DNA from: Pseudolabrys sp.
GTDB lineage: Bacteria; Pseudomonadota; Alphaproteobacteria; Rhizobiales; Xanthobacteraceae
NCBI GenBank assembly: GCA_029980465.1
Contig: JARYIJ010000001.1
Location: 248,001-312,000 of the forward strand
Length of the DNA stretch: 64,000 bases
Reading direction: 5' to 3'
The notes beneath the pieces were generated by a model, which saw only the letters and a list, made by a program, of their open reading frames with translations, searched no databases and had not been told where the DNA came from. The number at the start of each line of letters is the position of its first letter. The first letter of the stretch is position 1. This document shows, one piece after another, positions 1-10,091 of this stretch. A program made the position numbers and the translations under genes.

Positions 1-843
<843 letters not shown>

Positions 844-846
844 GCG

Positions 847-2010
847 ATGAAGATTACGGCAGTCTGCGATCCCATCGCTTTCGCCGAGCGTGGCTACGCC
901 GTCTTTATTCATCGTATAGAACATCCAGCGGTCGCGTCAGACGGTGGCTTCACTGATTTGCCGAGTGAGCGCTTCTACACGCTACAGTCTTACACTCCCG
1001 CCGCCGATTATGTCCTGCGGATTGCATCCGCCACTATCCACTTCCCCAACGTCGTTGCCTGCGGCGGCACCTTGCTCGACGCTAATACGGCATACACAAA
1101 CCTCGAGCATATGCGGCAAGACCCCGAGGCAATGCCGCTGCAGCGTACCGCCAATGGTTTCGCCCTGCCGGATGACCGCACGACATTTACCGCGACGAAC
1201 GCCGCCTATCTGTCGGCCTTGCCGAATTATGCCGCCTGGCTGCTCGGCGAGTTGCCTAAGATTGGTCTCTATCGGAAATTCAGCCCGCCTAACGCGCCTC
1301 TCCTGCTGCACGGAACGCCACGCGACTTTCATTTTGATTCACTCGCGGCCTACGGAATTACGCGTGACCAGTTAATCTTGGTCGGCGCCGACACTCCGAT
1401 TGCGGCCCGCAATGTATTGCTAGCCTCGCCCGGATACTTTCATCATATGCCGTCACCGGCCACGATCGAATTCCTGCGCAGGACCATGGCCCCGGCCAAC
1501 CGCGAAGACGTCCGCAAAATCTATGTATCGCGTTCGCGCATCCGCAACCGCCGCATTCGTAACGAAACTCTCATGGAGCAGCATCTCCGCGATCGCGGCT
1601 ACGAGATCGTGTTTCCCGAGAGTCTGAGCTTTCGCGACCAGACTACTCTTTTCAGCCGCGCCGACGTCATCATCGCGCCCTACGGGGCAGCACTCGCCAA
1701 TCTCGCCTTCGTTAAACCGGATTGCAAGGTCATGATCGTGGCGACCAAATTTACCCTCGAGCACGCACGGTTGCTGGATATGCGAGGCATCCCATTCTTC
1801 CTGTTCGCCATATACCGCCGCAATTGGTTGCGTTACCTCGTACGGCGACAGCACCGCGAATACGTTACGCAGTACACTGTCGACCTACGGCGCTTCACCG
1901 AGGCCGTCGACCTGCTGGAACGTACGGGCGCGCCGGGCCACGACGGCGCCATCTTCAGGAGCTTCCGAAAGTTACGGCGTGACGCCGGTCAGGCGATGCG
2001 GCGCAGATAA
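847..2010 (+). CDS. Glycosyltransferase family 61 (DUF563) protein
   Basis: A 387-residue probable cytoplasmic glycosyltransferase of the GT61/DUF563 type, the family found in capsule, LPS and exopolysaccharide loci. The C-terminal half has the typical family layout: KIYVSRSRIRNRR near residue 220, then a Rossmann-like segment ending in IIAPYGAALANLAF. Family members usually have His-Gly in that last motif, and here it is Tyr-Gly, so catalytic competence is not certain. The start ATG lies 4 bases after purB, so it may be read from the purB promoter. Its base composition is visibly lower in GC than purB or murI, suggesting acquisition. Its 3' end overlaps the convergent methyltransferase gene by 22 bases. 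The acceptor sugar is unknown. Confidence 0.8.
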   Translation: MKITAVCDPIAFAERGYAVFIHRIEHPAVASDGGFTDLPSERFYTLQSYTPAADYVLRIASATIHFPNVVACGGTLLDANTAYTNLEHMRQDPEAMPLQRTANGFALPDDRTTFTATNAAYLSALPNYAAWLLGELPKIGLYRKFSPPNAPLLLHGTPRDFHFDSLAAYGITRDQLILVGADTPIAARNVLLASPGYFHHMPSPATIEFLRRTMAPANREDVRKIYVSRSRIRNRRIRNETLMEQHLRDRGYEIVFPESLSFRDQTTLFSRADVIIAPYGAALANLAFVKPDCKVMIVATKFTLEHARLLDMRGIPFFLFAIYRRNWLRYLVRRQHREYVTQYTVDLRRFTEAVDLLERTGAPGHDGAIFRSFRKLRRDAGQAMRRR

Positions 2011-2846
2011 CCGTTCGGGCTGGCGGTGAAATTGTAACCGTAGAAATCGCAGTATGTTGCGTCGACCCTGTAGCGATCACCGTTCTTCGACAAGAATTCT
2101 GCAATCGCGACACCGGGGCCACCGCGATATTTGTGCGCGATCGCGGCATCGATAACATCACCGTCCTCGATCACCATGAAGTCGCCGGGCTTCGAGACGC
2201 GGTCGAAGAATTCCATTGCCGCCAGCGACGTCTCCGGAAAGTGCGCCGAATCTTCGACGAAGAGTACCGGATGACGCACATTTGCCAGCACGTCCGGCGT
2301 CAGTGTCTTTTCAAAGTGCAGCGCGTTGCCTTTTAGATAGCCCACGTTTGACCGCCGAATCGGTGGGTCGGGCGGGTTGAGATCGACGGAGATGACGCGG
2401 CCGTCGATGCCGTAGGTCTGCATCAGATCACCGAACCACAACGCGCTGCCGCCCATCTTCGAGCCGACCTCGATCACCGTCTGCGGCTTGATATCCCAGA
2501 ACAAAAGCTGATACAGCGCGAGGTCGAACGGATTTTTCATCATCCGGATACCACGGTAGCTGTAGCGCGCGGCGCCGCGTTGGATTGAAACGACCGAACC
2601 AAATGACAGCGCGGACATCCATTTGCGATCGGGCGGGCGCTTGGGAATACGCCAAGCCTGGATGTGTCGACGCACCGAGCGCATCGCATACAGATAGGCT
2701 CTGCCTAGAGATTTGATCGCCTGCACTAAAAAGTCTCCTGCGCCGGACCGTTCCTTGTAGACCTTACGAATTTCGACACCCAAAAGCGTGTACTTGCGCA
2801 CCTGACGCGACGAGCCGACGGCATAAATTGATGCCGAGAAAGCCAC
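1989..2846 (-). CDS. CmcI-like SAM-dependent methyltransferase (cephalosporin hydroxylase family)
   Basis: A 285-residue protein with a class I methyltransferase core resembling the CmcI/rhamnosyl O-methyltransferase family. TVIEVGSKMGGSALWFGDL is the glycine-rich SAM-binding loop, VISVDLNPPD the acidic loop after strand 2, and LFVEDSAHF plus FMVIEDGDVID the later family motifs. Such enzymes often decorate surface glycans, which fits the neighbouring GT61 gene. The start used is a GTG and the ribosome site is poor, so a start further in is possible; the first 70 residues are basic and unlike the core. It is convergent with the GT61 gene and overlaps its last 22 bases. Base composition is lower in GC than the flanking housekeeping genes. 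Confidence 0.75.
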   Translation of the reverse strand: MAFSASIYAVGSSRQVRKYTLLGVEIRKVYKERSGAGDFLVQAIKSLGRAYLYAMRSVRRHIQAWRIPKRPPDRKWMSALSFGSVVSIQRGAARYSYRGIRMMKNPFDLALYQLLFWDIKPQTVIEVGSKMGGSALWFGDLMQTYGIDGRVISVDLNPPDPPIRRSNVGYLKGNALHFEKTLTPDVLANVRHPVLFVEDSAHFPETSLAAMEFFDRVSKPGDFMVIEDGDVIDAAIAHKYRGGPGVAIAEFLSKNGDRYRVDATYCDFYGYNFTASPNGYLRRIA

Positions 2847-3071
2847 CTCCGCCGAGCACAGCGCCCACCCGAATCATCCTGGCGATCTACCCAAAAAGCC
2901 GCGCGGCAACATGCTCTGCCTCAGAACACATCATTTTCCTGACTTAGCACCCACTCCCCCTAGCCCGCAGGCCACGGCGCTGACAAGGCAGCGTTTTAGC
3001 GCCTTTTGGCAAAATCATTGCCATGCAGCAGGCGACATGGCTTGCTCGCCGGTAACCCGCGAATCTTCCTC

Positions 3072-3872
3072 ATGGCTGACCCCGTCACGATCCTCGTCTT
3101 CGATTCCGGCCTTGGCGGTCTGACCGTGTTCCGCGAGATCGCGGCGGTGCGGCCCGGCGCGCGCACCGTCTATCTCGCCGACGACGAACGCTTCCCGTAC
3201 GGCGACATTGCGGAAGCCGACTTGATCGCGCGCGTGCTCGAGGTGATCGGCCGCGCCATCAAGCGCCACCACCCCGACCTCGTCGTCATCGCCTGCAACA
3301 CCGCTTCGACGCTCGCGCTCAGGGAATTGCGCGCCACCTTCACCGTGCCGTTCGTCGGCACGGTGCCGGCGGTCAAGCCGGCTTGCGCGCAGTCGAAGTC
3401 CGGGCGCGTCTCGGTGCTCGGCACCCGCGCCACCGTGACGCGCGAATATACGCGTGCGCTCATTCGCGAGTTCGCCAACGGTTGCGAGGTCGACCTGGTC
3501 GGCGCGGCGCGGCTGGCAACCTTCGCCGAGGCGCAGTTCAACGGCGCGCCGGCGTCCGATGCCGAGATCGCCGCCGAGATCGCGCCCTGCTTCGTCGATC
3601 GCGACGGCCGCCGCACCGACACGATCGTGCTCGCCTGCACGCACTATCCGCTCCTGCTCGACCGCTTCCGCGCCCTGGCGGCCTGGCCGGTGAACTGGAT
3701 CGACCCCGCCCCGGCCATCGCCCGGCGGGTCGCAGAGCTCCTTCCCGTTCCCGCCTCGCCGGATGCCCTGCCGGCTCCGCAATTCGTCCTGACGTCGGGC
3801 CGCCAGCCGTCGGGCACCCTGATGGCCGCCCTGCGGGGCTTCGGTTTCGTTGCGGCTACGGAAAACGCCTGA
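3072..3872 (+). CDS. murI: Glutamate racemase
   Basis: MurI converts L-glutamate to D-glutamate for peptidoglycan. The first residues contain the family signature FDSGLGGLTVF. The two catalytic cysteines lie in VIACNTAST and LACTHYPLL, with YLADDERFPYG (Tyr/Pro-Tyr-Gly loop) between. Length is 266 residues, normal for the family. The ATG at 3072 is chosen because the open frame upstream has only a TTG (3006) and its extra 22 residues do not look like MurI. No strong Shine-Dalgarno sequence precedes it. It is divergent from the methyltransferase gene, with a 225-base spacer that holds no gene. Confidence 0.95.
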   Translation: MADPVTILVFDSGLGGLTVFREIAAVRPGARTVYLADDERFPYGDIAEADLIARVLEVIGRAIKRHHPDLVVIACNTASTLALRELRATFTVPFVGTVPAVKPACAQSKSGRVSVLGTRATVTREYTRALIREFANGCEVDLVGAARLATFAEAQFNGAPASDAEIAAEIAPCFVDRDGRRTDTIVLACTHYPLLLDRFRALAAWPVNWIDPAPAIARRVAELLPVPASPDALPAPQFVLTSGRQPSGTLMAALRGFGFVAATENA

Positions 3873-3903
3873 TTAGGCAAGACGTTACGGCTAGCCCCGG
3901 CAT

Positions 3904-3932
3904 TTGACTTCGCGGCCCGATCCCCCTAAAAC
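3904..3932 (+). promoter_or_regulatory. Sigma70-type promoter for rpsD
   Basis: TTGACT (3904-3909) and TAAAAC (3927-3932) are separated by exactly 17 bases, about 145 bases before the rpsD start. This is a good -35/-10 match for a ribosomal protein gene in a GC-rich genome. The assignment is by eye. Confidence 0.5.
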
Positions 3933-4075
3933 CCGCGCGCTTTCCCGATCGTCGGTAAAGTGTTTCGCACCCGTGGCCGGACCTTGCGCTTTCGAGGTCC
4001 AGCCTGTCGGTCACGCTCGTTTGGCGTGGCAAAGGAGGGCGCGGTTCCTCATCATTCGCAACGCAAGAGGACGCG

Positions 4076-4693
4076 ATGACCAAGCGCCTGGAATCCAAGT
4101 ACAAGCTCGACCGCCGGATGGGCCAAAACATCTGGGGTCGTCCGAAGAGCCCGGTGAACCGCCGTGAGTACGGCCCCGGCCAGCACGGCCAGCGCCGCAA
4201 GGGCAAGCTGTCCGACTACGGCGTGCAGCTCAAGGCCAAGCAGAAGCTGCGCGGCTACTACGCCAACATCTCCGAGAAGCAGTTCCGCGGCATCTACGCC
4301 GAAGCGATCCGCATGAAGGGCGACTCGGGCGCGCACATGATCGGCCTGCTCGAGCGCCGTCTCGACGCGCTGGTGTTCCGCGCCAAGTTCGTGCCGACCA
4401 TGTTCGCCGCGCGCCAGTTCATCAATCACGGCCATGTCAAGGTGAACGGCAAACGCGTCAACATCGCAAGCTACCGCCTCAAGGTCGGCGACGTCGTCGA
4501 GATCAAGGAGAAGTCGAAGCAACTCGCGCTGGTGCTCGAGGCGCAGGCGCTCGCCGAGCGCGACGTGCCGGACTACATCGAGATCGACACCGGCAAGATG
4601 AGCGCGAAGCTCGCGCGCATTCCGGTGCTCGGCGACGTGCCCTACGCCGTGCAGATGGAGCCGCATCTGGTCGTCGAGTATTACTCGCGCTGA
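4076..4693 (+). CDS. rpsD: 30S ribosomal protein S4
   Basis: S4 is a primary 16S rRNA-binding protein that nucleates assembly of the small-subunit body. The protein is 205 residues, normal for S4. The N-terminal part has the lineage-typical [20 protein letters not shown]. The S4 RNA-binding domain follows from about residue 93 ([30 protein letters not shown]). The start is preceded by AAGAGG. It is a single-gene unit, with a sigma70-like promoter upstream and a clear terminator just after the stop. In many bacteria S4 regulates its own operon, but nothing here shows a binding site. Confidence 0.98.
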   Translation: MTKRLESKYKLDRRMGQNIWGRPKSPVNRREYGPGQHGQRRKGKLSDYGVQLKAKQKLRGYYANISEKQFRGIYAEAIRMKGDSGAHMIGLLERRLDALVFRAKFVPTMFAARQFINHGHVKVNGKRVNIASYRLKVGDVVEIKEKSKQLALVLEAQALAERDVPDYIEIDTGKMSAKLARIPVLGDVPYAVQMEPHLVVEYYSR

Positions 4694-4716
4694 CCGGACG
4701 ATTCCGGACTCAATGC

Positions 4717-4744
4717 AACGCCCCGGCCCCGGCTGGGGCGTTTT
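4717..4744 (+). terminator. Rho-independent terminator after rpsD
   Basis: AACGCCCC (4717-4724) pairs with GGGGCGTT (4735-4742) across a GC-rich loop and is followed by a short T run, 24 bases after the rpsD stop. Confidence 0.8.
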
Positions 4745-4866
4745 GCTTTGCACGCGATTGTCCGCATTTTTGCTGGGCTCGCTGCGCCGCAATATGCGCA
4801 AACGCGGCTTCCGCGCTATTCATGGATGCGGTCCCCGAATCGGGGGACTCTCCAGGGAGCATCCGT

Positions 4867-5100
4867 ATGAAAGGCATCGAAACGCTCAAAGAGTGGGTCG
4901 GCGCGTTGACGGAGTTGGGGCTGATGTTGCTGGCCCTCGCCATAGTGCTTGCCTTGCTGGTCGGCTCGAACATGCCGTTCTTCGGCGCGGTGACGAGCAA
5001 CATCATGAGTTGGGTGAAAGATCTTGGCAGCAACGGCCTCGTTGGCCTGATCAGCATTGGGCTGATCCTCTGGTTGTTCTCGAACCGGAAGCTGGCCTGA
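4867..5100 (+). CDS. Small two-helix membrane protein, paralogue A
   Basis: A 77-residue inner-membrane protein. An N-terminal charged stretch is followed by one hydrophobic helix (LGLMLLALAIVLALLVG), a loop with PFFGAVTSNIMSWV, and a second helix (GLVGLISIGLILWLF). The start at 4867 is preferred to an in-frame upstream ATG (4822) because CAGGGAG lies just before it. It aligns along its whole length with the next gene: hydrophobic helix, Gly/Pro loop, VTxNxxxxV, GLxGLxxIxLxL. The two are therefore a tandem duplication. No known function is recognised. Confidence 0.65.
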   Translation: MKGIETLKEWVGALTELGLMLLALAIVLALLVGSNMPFFGAVTSNIMSWVKDLGSNGLVGLISIGLILWLFSNRKLA

Positions 5101-5198
5101 CGATCGCGTCCGGCTTCGGCCGAACGCCTGACGTCCGATGATCCGGTGGGGAGCCTCGCGCTCCCCGCCACTTCGACGAGAGACGCCGAGACAAAGCC

Positions 5199-5444
5199 AT
5201 GAGAAAATTCGTGACGATCGCCAGGCAGGCGCTGTGGAGCTTCGTCGAGCTGGCCTTTCTCGCCGTGCTCGCGCTGATCCTGATCTCGATGCTGCTCGGC
5301 GAGGCCGCCGGTCCCTACGTGACCTCGGTGACGCAGAATGTCAGCAAGTTCGCCGCGTCCGCGAGCTCCGGCCTGCTGGGAATCGTGATCGTGCTGGCGC
5401 TGATTTATCTCGCCGCGCGGCGGCAGGGCTTGTCGAAGCCGTAA
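5199..5444 (+). CDS. Small two-helix membrane protein, paralogue B
   Basis: An 81-residue inner-membrane protein that is the diverged copy of the preceding gene. It has a helix FLAVLALILISMLLG, a loop GPYVTSVTQNVSKF, and a second helix GLLGIVIVLALIYLAA ending in basic residues. The conserved loop VTxNxxxxV and the spacing of the two helices show the relationship. It lies 98 bases after copy A on the same strand, so the two could be co-transcribed. Its stop abuts the stop of the convergent membrane-protein gene, with no spacer. Function is not recognised. Confidence 0.65.
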   Translation: MRKFVTIARQALWSFVELAFLAVLALILISMLLGEAAGPYVTSVTQNVSKFAASASSGLLGIVIVLALIYLAARRQGLSKP

Positions 5445-5720
5445 TCAGTACGGCGCCGGCAGCACCAGCGCGAACAGTCCGGCCACCGCCGGCAGTGCCG
5501 CGGCGATGAAGCCGAGCTGCGCGCGACCGCGGGCGCGCAGCACAAAGCCGACGGCCGGCGCGGCAAGACACACGATGATGGCCGCGATCCAGGCGGCGAT
5601 CACGGCCAGCCCGCCGTCGATGCTTTGGGAGCCGGAGCCGATGACAAGGCCGGACACCGTGATCAACAGCAGCGCGATGCCGAGATCGGCCACCGTCGCA
5701 ACGATGAGGCCGATCAGCAC
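5445..5720 (-). CDS. Hypothetical three-helix membrane protein
   Basis: A 91-residue, almost entirely hydrophobic protein with about three membrane helices (LIGLIVATVADLGIALLLI, GGLAVIAAWIAAIIVCLAA, LGFIAAALPAVAGLFALVL). The start is a GTG, and no stronger alternative is seen. It sits just downstream of grxD on the same strand with a 23-base gap, so it may be the last gene of a bolA-grxD unit. No family is recognised. Confidence 0.5.
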   Translation of the reverse strand: MLIGLIVATVADLGIALLLITVSGLVIGSGSQSIDGGLAVIAAWIAAIIVCLAAPAVGFVLRARGRAQLGFIAAALPAVAGLFALVLPAPY

Positions 5721-5743
5721 CGTGCCCCGCGCCGCCGCCTCGC

Positions 5744-6076
5744 TCAGGCGGTGGCCTGCGACCTGATGCCCTTGTCCTTGAGCGTCTGCTGCAGCTCGCC
5801 GGCCTGGAACATCTCGCGCACGATGTCGCAGCCGCCGACGAACTCGCCCTTGATGTAGAGCTGGGGAATTGTCGGCCAGTTCGAGTATTGCTTGATGCCG
5901 TCACGCAATTCCGGCGACTCGAGCACGTTCAGCCCTTTGTAGGCGACGCCGAGATGATCGAGAATCTGCACGACCTGCCCGGAGAAGCCGCACTGCGGAA
6001 ATTGCGGCGTGCCTTTCATGAAGAGCACGACGTCGTTGCTTTTCACTTCATTGTCGATGAACTGGCTGATGCTCAT
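5744..6076 (-). CDS. grxD: Monothiol glutaredoxin, Grx4 family
   Basis: A 110-residue CGFS-type monothiol glutaredoxin, which carries and delivers 2Fe-2S clusters with glutathione and works with BolA proteins. The diagnostic motif is FPQCGFSGQ near residue 30. [17 protein letters not shown] supplies the cis-proline and the glutathione-binding GG. The start at 6076 (MSISQFIDN) has AGGA upstream, and the longer in-frame TTG start at 6148 is rejected. It follows bolA on the same strand, the classic BolA-Grx4 pairing, and lies next to the purine cluster as in other Rhizobiales. The gene symbol is often grxD. Confidence 0.95.
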   Translation of the reverse strand: MSISQFIDNEVKSNDVVLFMKGTPQFPQCGFSGQVVQILDHLGVAYKGLNVLESPELRDGIKQYSNWPTIPQLYIKGEFVGGCDIVREMFQAGELQQTLKDKGIRSQATA

Positions 6077-6222
6077 TGTCGTCCTGCTGGGTGCCGCGTG
6101 GGCCGCGCCGCGGCTCGATTGGCCCTGATCGCGATATATGTAGCCCAATTCGCCGTGTCAGCCCAAGGCTGGCGGTGAATTGTTCGAAACACCGGCCAAT
6201 ATTGGGGGATTTTGGCCTCGGG

Positions 6223-6459
6223 CTAGCCTTCCGGGGTCCCTGTTTGCAGCGCCAGGGCGTGCAGAACGCCGCCCATCTGCCCCTTGAGCGCGTTGTAGAC
6301 GAGCTGGTGCTGCTGGACCCGCGACTTCCCCCGGAACGAGGGCGAAATCACCGTAGCCGCGTAGTGATCGCCGTCGCCCGCCAGATCGCGAATCGTCACC
6401 GTGGCGTCGGGAATGGTCGCCTTGATGAGGCGTTCGATTTCTCCGGCATCCATCGGCAT
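6223..6459 (-). CDS. bolA: BolA family protein
   Basis: A 78-residue BolA/YrbA-like protein with the class II KH-like fold. The helix DAGEIERLIKATIPDATV opens the domain. DGDHYAATVISPSFRGKSRVQQHQ contains the invariant His and the FxGxxxxxxH helix-turn-helix-like region that contacts the glutaredoxin-bound cluster. The start at 6459 has GGAGA six bases upstream. It is transcribed ahead of grxD with a 146-base gap. BolA-Grx4 partners act in iron sensing or Fe-S delivery, and the role here is inferred from that pairing. Confidence 0.9.
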   Translation of the reverse strand: MPMDAGEIERLIKATIPDATVTIRDLAGDGDHYAATVISPSFRGKSRVQQHQLVYNALKGQMGGVLHALALQTGTPEG

Positions 6460-6614
6460 GGTGGTCTCCGCGGGTCGCGACTCGTCTCGGGCAGCAAGAG
6501 CAGGATAACGGACTAACAAATTCAGCGAACTATGGGAGGTTTCTTTTCAGGTGACAATTCGCGGCGGCTCGATAGGGTTGCCCGGGGGAACTTTACTTAT
6601 CCGGGGATCGGGGC

Positions 6615-7715
6615 ATGCGAATATTCACCGTCGCCGCCGTCGCAATCATGTCAGCGGCCGCGGTCAGCGGCCCCGCCTTTGCCCAGATCACAGCGGCCCA
6701 GCAGAGCGCGCTGCGCGCCAATTGCCGCAGCGACTTCATGTCGAAATGCTCCGGCGTGACGCCGGGCGGCAAGGATGCCCTCGTCTGCCTGCAGAAGCAC
6801 GTCGACACGCTGTCGGCCGGCTGCAAGGCGGCGGTCGAGCCGACGCTGCCGCACGCGGCGGCGCCACCTCCTCCCGCTCCGTCCAAGGCTGAAGCGCCGC
6901 CGCCGGCCGCGCCTGCGCCTGCCGCCGGAACCCAGCCGGCTGCGCCCCCGCCTGCAGCAGCCGCAGCGCCGCAAGCAGCGCCGCCACCACCGGCGCCCGC
7001 CGCAGCTGCCGCACCGCCGGCAAGTCCCAAGCCTGTAGCAACCAAGCCCGTAGCAACCCAGCCGACCGCAGCCGCGCCCGCCGCCGTCCCGACCGCGGCT
7101 CAACAAAGCGCGATGAAGGCGGCCTGCCGGTCCGATTTCATGTCGCACTGCGCCGGCGTCTCGCCCGGCGGCAAGGCGGCGCTCGCCTGTCTCCAGAAAA
7201 ACGTCGCCGCGCTGTCGCCGCCCTGCAAGAGCGCCGTGGGCGCGACGATGCACGGCCCCGCCGTGGCGTCAGCGCCGCCCGCAGCAGCACCGCCACCGGT
7301 GCCCGGCGCTGCCGCGCCGACAACGCGCCAGATCAAAGCCATCAAATTCACCTGCCGCCGCGACTTCGCCCGTGACTGCCGCGGCGTCCCACCGGGCGGT
7401 CCCGAGGCCATCGCCTGCCTGCAGCGTCACATGCGGCAACTGAGTCCGAACTGCCGGACGTCGATGGCGGCCGTCGCCGATGAACTGCCGCCGCCGGGCG
7501 TCATGCCGCCTCCGCCAGCGGCCATCGCGCCGCCGCCGGAGACCAATCCGGTCGACGCCGCCGTGATGCTGCGGGCCTGCAAGCGGGACCTGATGCGGCA
7601 CTGCCGCGACGTGCCGGTGGGCGGCGGCCAGAAGCTCGCCTGCCTCAACGCGAACCACGATCATCTGTCGTTCCGCTGCCGGGAAGCGATGAAGGTGACA
7701 GCGCCGCTGCGCTGA
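6615..7715 (+). CDS. Secreted protein with four cysteine-rich (GLG1-like) repeats
   Basis: A 366-residue exported protein. A signal peptide (residues 1-24, ending PAFAQ) is followed by four copies of a ~45-residue unit. Each has four cysteines in the pattern C-R-x-D-F/L-x(3)-C-x-G/D-V-x-P/V-G-G-x(4)-A/L-x-C-L-x(8)-L-S-x-x-C. The unit resembles the eukaryotic Golgi GLG1/cysteine-rich FGF receptor repeat, which is also annotated in many Rhizobiales proteins. Repeats 1 and 2 begin with the same AAQQSA sequence. Linkers are long and made almost wholly of Pro and Ala, as in periplasm-spanning stalks. Each repeat probably forms two disulfides in the periplasm. No partner is evident from the neighbours (bolA and, convergently, purL). 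The function is unknown. Confidence 0.85.
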   Translation: MRIFTVAAVAIMSAAAVSGPAFAQITAAQQSALRANCRSDFMSKCSGVTPGGKDALVCLQKHVDTLSAGCKAAVEPTLPHAAAPPPPAPSKAEAPPPAAPAPAAGTQPAAPPPAAAAAPQAAPPPPAPAAAAAPPASPKPVATKPVATQPTAAAPAAVPTAAQQSAMKAACRSDFMSHCAGVSPGGKAALACLQKNVAALSPPCKSAVGATMHGPAVASAPPAAAPPPVPGAAAPTTRQIKAIKFTCRRDFARDCRGVPPGGPEAIACLQRHMRQLSPNCRTSMAAVADELPPPGVMPPPPAAIAPPPETNPVDAAVMLRACKRDLMRHCRDVPVGGGQKLACLNANHDHLSFRCREAMKVTAPLR

Positions 7716-7741
7716 GGCCAAACGCCGTCTCTCGACAGTCC

Positions 7742-7833
7742 TGCCCCGCGAAAGCGGGGCATCCCGCACTCGAACGAGTCGGAATTCGACAACCAGTGTC
7801 GCCTTTACTGGATCACCCGCTGTCGCGGGTGAT
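7742..7833. repeat. Two short palindromes between convergent genes (putative bidirectional terminator)
   Basis: TGCCCCGC-gaaa-GCGGGGCA (7742-7761) and ATCACCCGC-tgtc-GCGGGTGAT (7812-7833) are perfect stems of 8 and 9 bp in the spacer between the cysteine-rich protein gene and the 3' end of purL. They belong to the lineage's family of intergenic palindromes and may end transcription in both directions. Confidence 0.6.
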
Positions 7834-7851
7834 GACGCATGAGCTCCAAAG

Positions 7852-10074
7852 TCAAACCGTCGGCGCGACCTCGCCGGACATGAAGGCCGGCAGCCAGCCT
7901 TCGTGCAGCTTGCGCAGGTCGGCGACCGGCACCGGCATCTCGCCCGTAACGGCGAGCGCAGTGCCGCCCGTCACGCCGATGCGCATCGCCAGCAGCCCGG
8001 CCTCCTGGGCCTTCGCCAATAGGCCGTTCGCCTGCGCCGCAGACGCCGTGACGACATAGCGCGCCTGGTCCTCGCCGAACCAGTAAGCGTGCGCGGGAAT
8101 ATCGCCCGGCGCCGCGTCGAGCGCCGCGCCGATGCCGGACGCCATCGCCATCTCGGCCAGCGCGACCAGCAGGCCGCCGTCGGACAGGTCGTGCGCCGCG
8201 CTGACGGCGCCGCTCAGGATCAGGTCGCGGACGAAATCACCATTTTCCTTTTCCTCGACCAGATCGACCGGCGGCGGCGCGCCCTCTTCGCGCCCGCAGA
8301 TATCGCGCAGATAGAGCGACTGGCCGAGCCAGCCCAGCGTCTCGCCGATCAGGATGATCGCCTCGCCCTCGCTCTTGAACGCGAGCGACACCGATTTCCG
8401 GAAGTCGGCGAGCACGCCGACGCCGCCGATCGAGGGGGTCGGCAGAATGGCGCGGCCGTTCGTCTCGTTGTAGAGCGAGACGTTGCCGGACACGACCGGA
8501 AAGTCGAGTGCCTTGCACGCCTCGGCGATGCCGCGCACGCAACCGACGAACTGGCCCATGATCTCCGGCCGTTCCGGGTTGCCGAAGTTGAGATTGTCGG
8601 TGATCGCCAGAGGCCGCGCGCCGACCGCGGTCAGGTTGCGCCAGCACTCGGCGACGGCCTGCTTGCCGCCCTCGAAGGGGTCGGCCTCGCAATAGCGCGG
8701 CGTCACGTCGGTCGTCAGGGCGAGCCCCTTCGGCCCGTCCGCGACGCGGATCACCGCGGCGTCGCCGCCTGGCCGCTGGACCGTGTTGCCGAGAATGATG
8801 TGGTCGTATTGCTCCCACACCCACCGCCGCGAGCACAGGTCCGGCGTCGCCAGCAGCATTTTCAACGCATCGGTCGTGCCGACCGGCGGCTCGACCGCCG
8901 TGGCGTCAACCGGCTTCGGCTTTTCGCCGAGAACGAACGGCCGCTTGTATTCCGGGGCCTGGTCGCCGAGCTCCTTGATCGGCAGGTCGGCCATGACGTC
9001 GCCGCCGTGCTTGACGATGAAGCGCATCGACGGCGTGGTGTGCCCGACGACGGCGAAGTCGAGGCCCCATTTGCGGAAGATCGCCTCGGCCTCATTCTCC
9101 TTCTCCGGCTTGAGCACCATGAGCATGCGCTCCTGGCTCTCGGACAGCATCATCTCGTAAGCGCTCATGCCCTCCTCGCGGCACGGCACCTTGTCGAGCT
9201 CAAGCGTGACGCCGAGATCGCCCTTGGCGCCCATCTCGACCGCCGAGCACGTCAAGCCCGCCGCGCCCATGTCCTGGATGGCGATGACGCAATCCCTGGC
9301 CATGATCTCGAGGCAGGCTTCCAGCAGCAGCTTCTCGGAAAACGGATCACCGACCTGCACGGTCGGCCGCTTGGCGTCGGAATCCTCGTCGAATTCGGCG
9401 GACGCCATCGACGCGCCATGGATGCCGTCGCGTCCCGTTTTCGAGCCGAGATAGACGATCGGCATGTTCACGCCGGACGCTGCCGCATAGAAGATCTTGT
9501 CGGCTTCGGCGATACCGACCGCCATCGCGTTGACGAGGTTGTTGCCGTCGTAGCGCGAATGGAAGCGCACCTGTCCGCCGACTGTCGGCACGCCGAACGA
9601 ATTGCCGTAACCGCCGATGCCGGCGACCACGCCGGAGACGAGATGCCGGGTCTTCGGATGCGCCGGCGCCCCGAACGACAGCGCGTTGAGGCACGCCACC
9701 GGCCGCGCGCCCATGGTGAAGACGTCGCGCAGGATGCCGCCGACACCGGTCGCCGCGCCCTGGTAAGGCTCGATGTAGCTCGGGTGGTTGTGGCTCTCCA
9801 TCTTGAAGACGCAGGCGAGCCCGTCGCCGATGTCGATGACCCCGGCGTTCTCGCCCGGCCCCTGAATCACCCACGGCGCCTTGGTCGGCAGCGTGCGCAG
9901 ATGCACCTTCGACGATTTGTAGGAGCAGTGCTCGTTCCACATCGCCGAGAAGATGCCGAGCTCGGTCAGCGTCGGCGCGCGCCCGATCAGGTCGAGGATG
10001 CGCTGGTATTCGTCGGGCTTGAGCCCGTGCTCGGCGACAAGCTCCGGGGTGATGGGAGGTTCGTTGGGGATCAC
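7852..10074 (-). CDS. purL: Phosphoribosylformylglycinamidine synthase, large (PurL) subunit
   Basis: The synthetase subunit of the three-part PurLQS enzyme; it makes FGAM from FGAR, ATP and ammonia supplied by PurQ. The protein is 740 residues, the short PurL type. The N-terminus [11 protein letters not shown] is followed by [15 protein letters not shown] with the catalytic His, [20 protein letters not shown], and two AIRS-like halves. The GTG at 10074 is chosen because the in-frame extension to 10248 only translates a palindromic repeat. It is the last gene of the purC-purS-purQ-purL series on this strand. The 193-base gap to purQ is filled by that repeat, which could reduce transcription of purL. 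Confidence 0.96.
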   Translation of the reverse strand: MIPNEPPITPELVAEHGLKPDEYQRILDLIGRAPTLTELGIFSAMWNEHCSYKSSKVHLRTLPTKAPWVIQGPGENAGVIDIGDGLACVFKMESHNHPSYIEPYQGAATGVGGILRDVFTMGARPVACLNALSFGAPAHPKTRHLVSGVVAGIGGYGNSFGVPTVGGQVRFHSRYDGNNLVNAMAVGIAEADKIFYAAASGVNMPIVYLGSKTGRDGIHGASMASAEFDEDSDAKRPTVQVGDPFSEKLLLEACLEIMARDCVIAIQDMGAAGLTCSAVEMGAKGDLGVTLELDKVPCREEGMSAYEMMLSESQERMLMVLKPEKENEAEAIFRKWGLDFAVVGHTTPSMRFIVKHGGDVMADLPIKELGDQAPEYKRPFVLGEKPKPVDATAVEPPVGTTDALKMLLATPDLCSRRWVWEQYDHIILGNTVQRPGGDAAVIRVADGPKGLALTTDVTPRYCEADPFEGGKQAVAECWRNLTAVGARPLAITDNLNFGNPERPEIMGQFVGCVRGIAEACKALDFPVVSGNVSLYNETNGRAILPTPSIGGVGVLADFRKSVSLAFKSEGEAIILIGETLGWLGQSLYLRDICGREEGAPPPVDLVEEKENGDFVRDLILSGAVSAAHDLSDGGLLVALAEMAMASGIGAALDAAPGDIPAHAYWFGEDQARYVVTASAAQANGLLAKAQEAGLLAMRIGVTGGTALAVTGEMPVPVADLRKLHEGWLPAFMSGEVAPTV

Positions 10075-10091
10075 TGGCAAGTCCACGCGTT

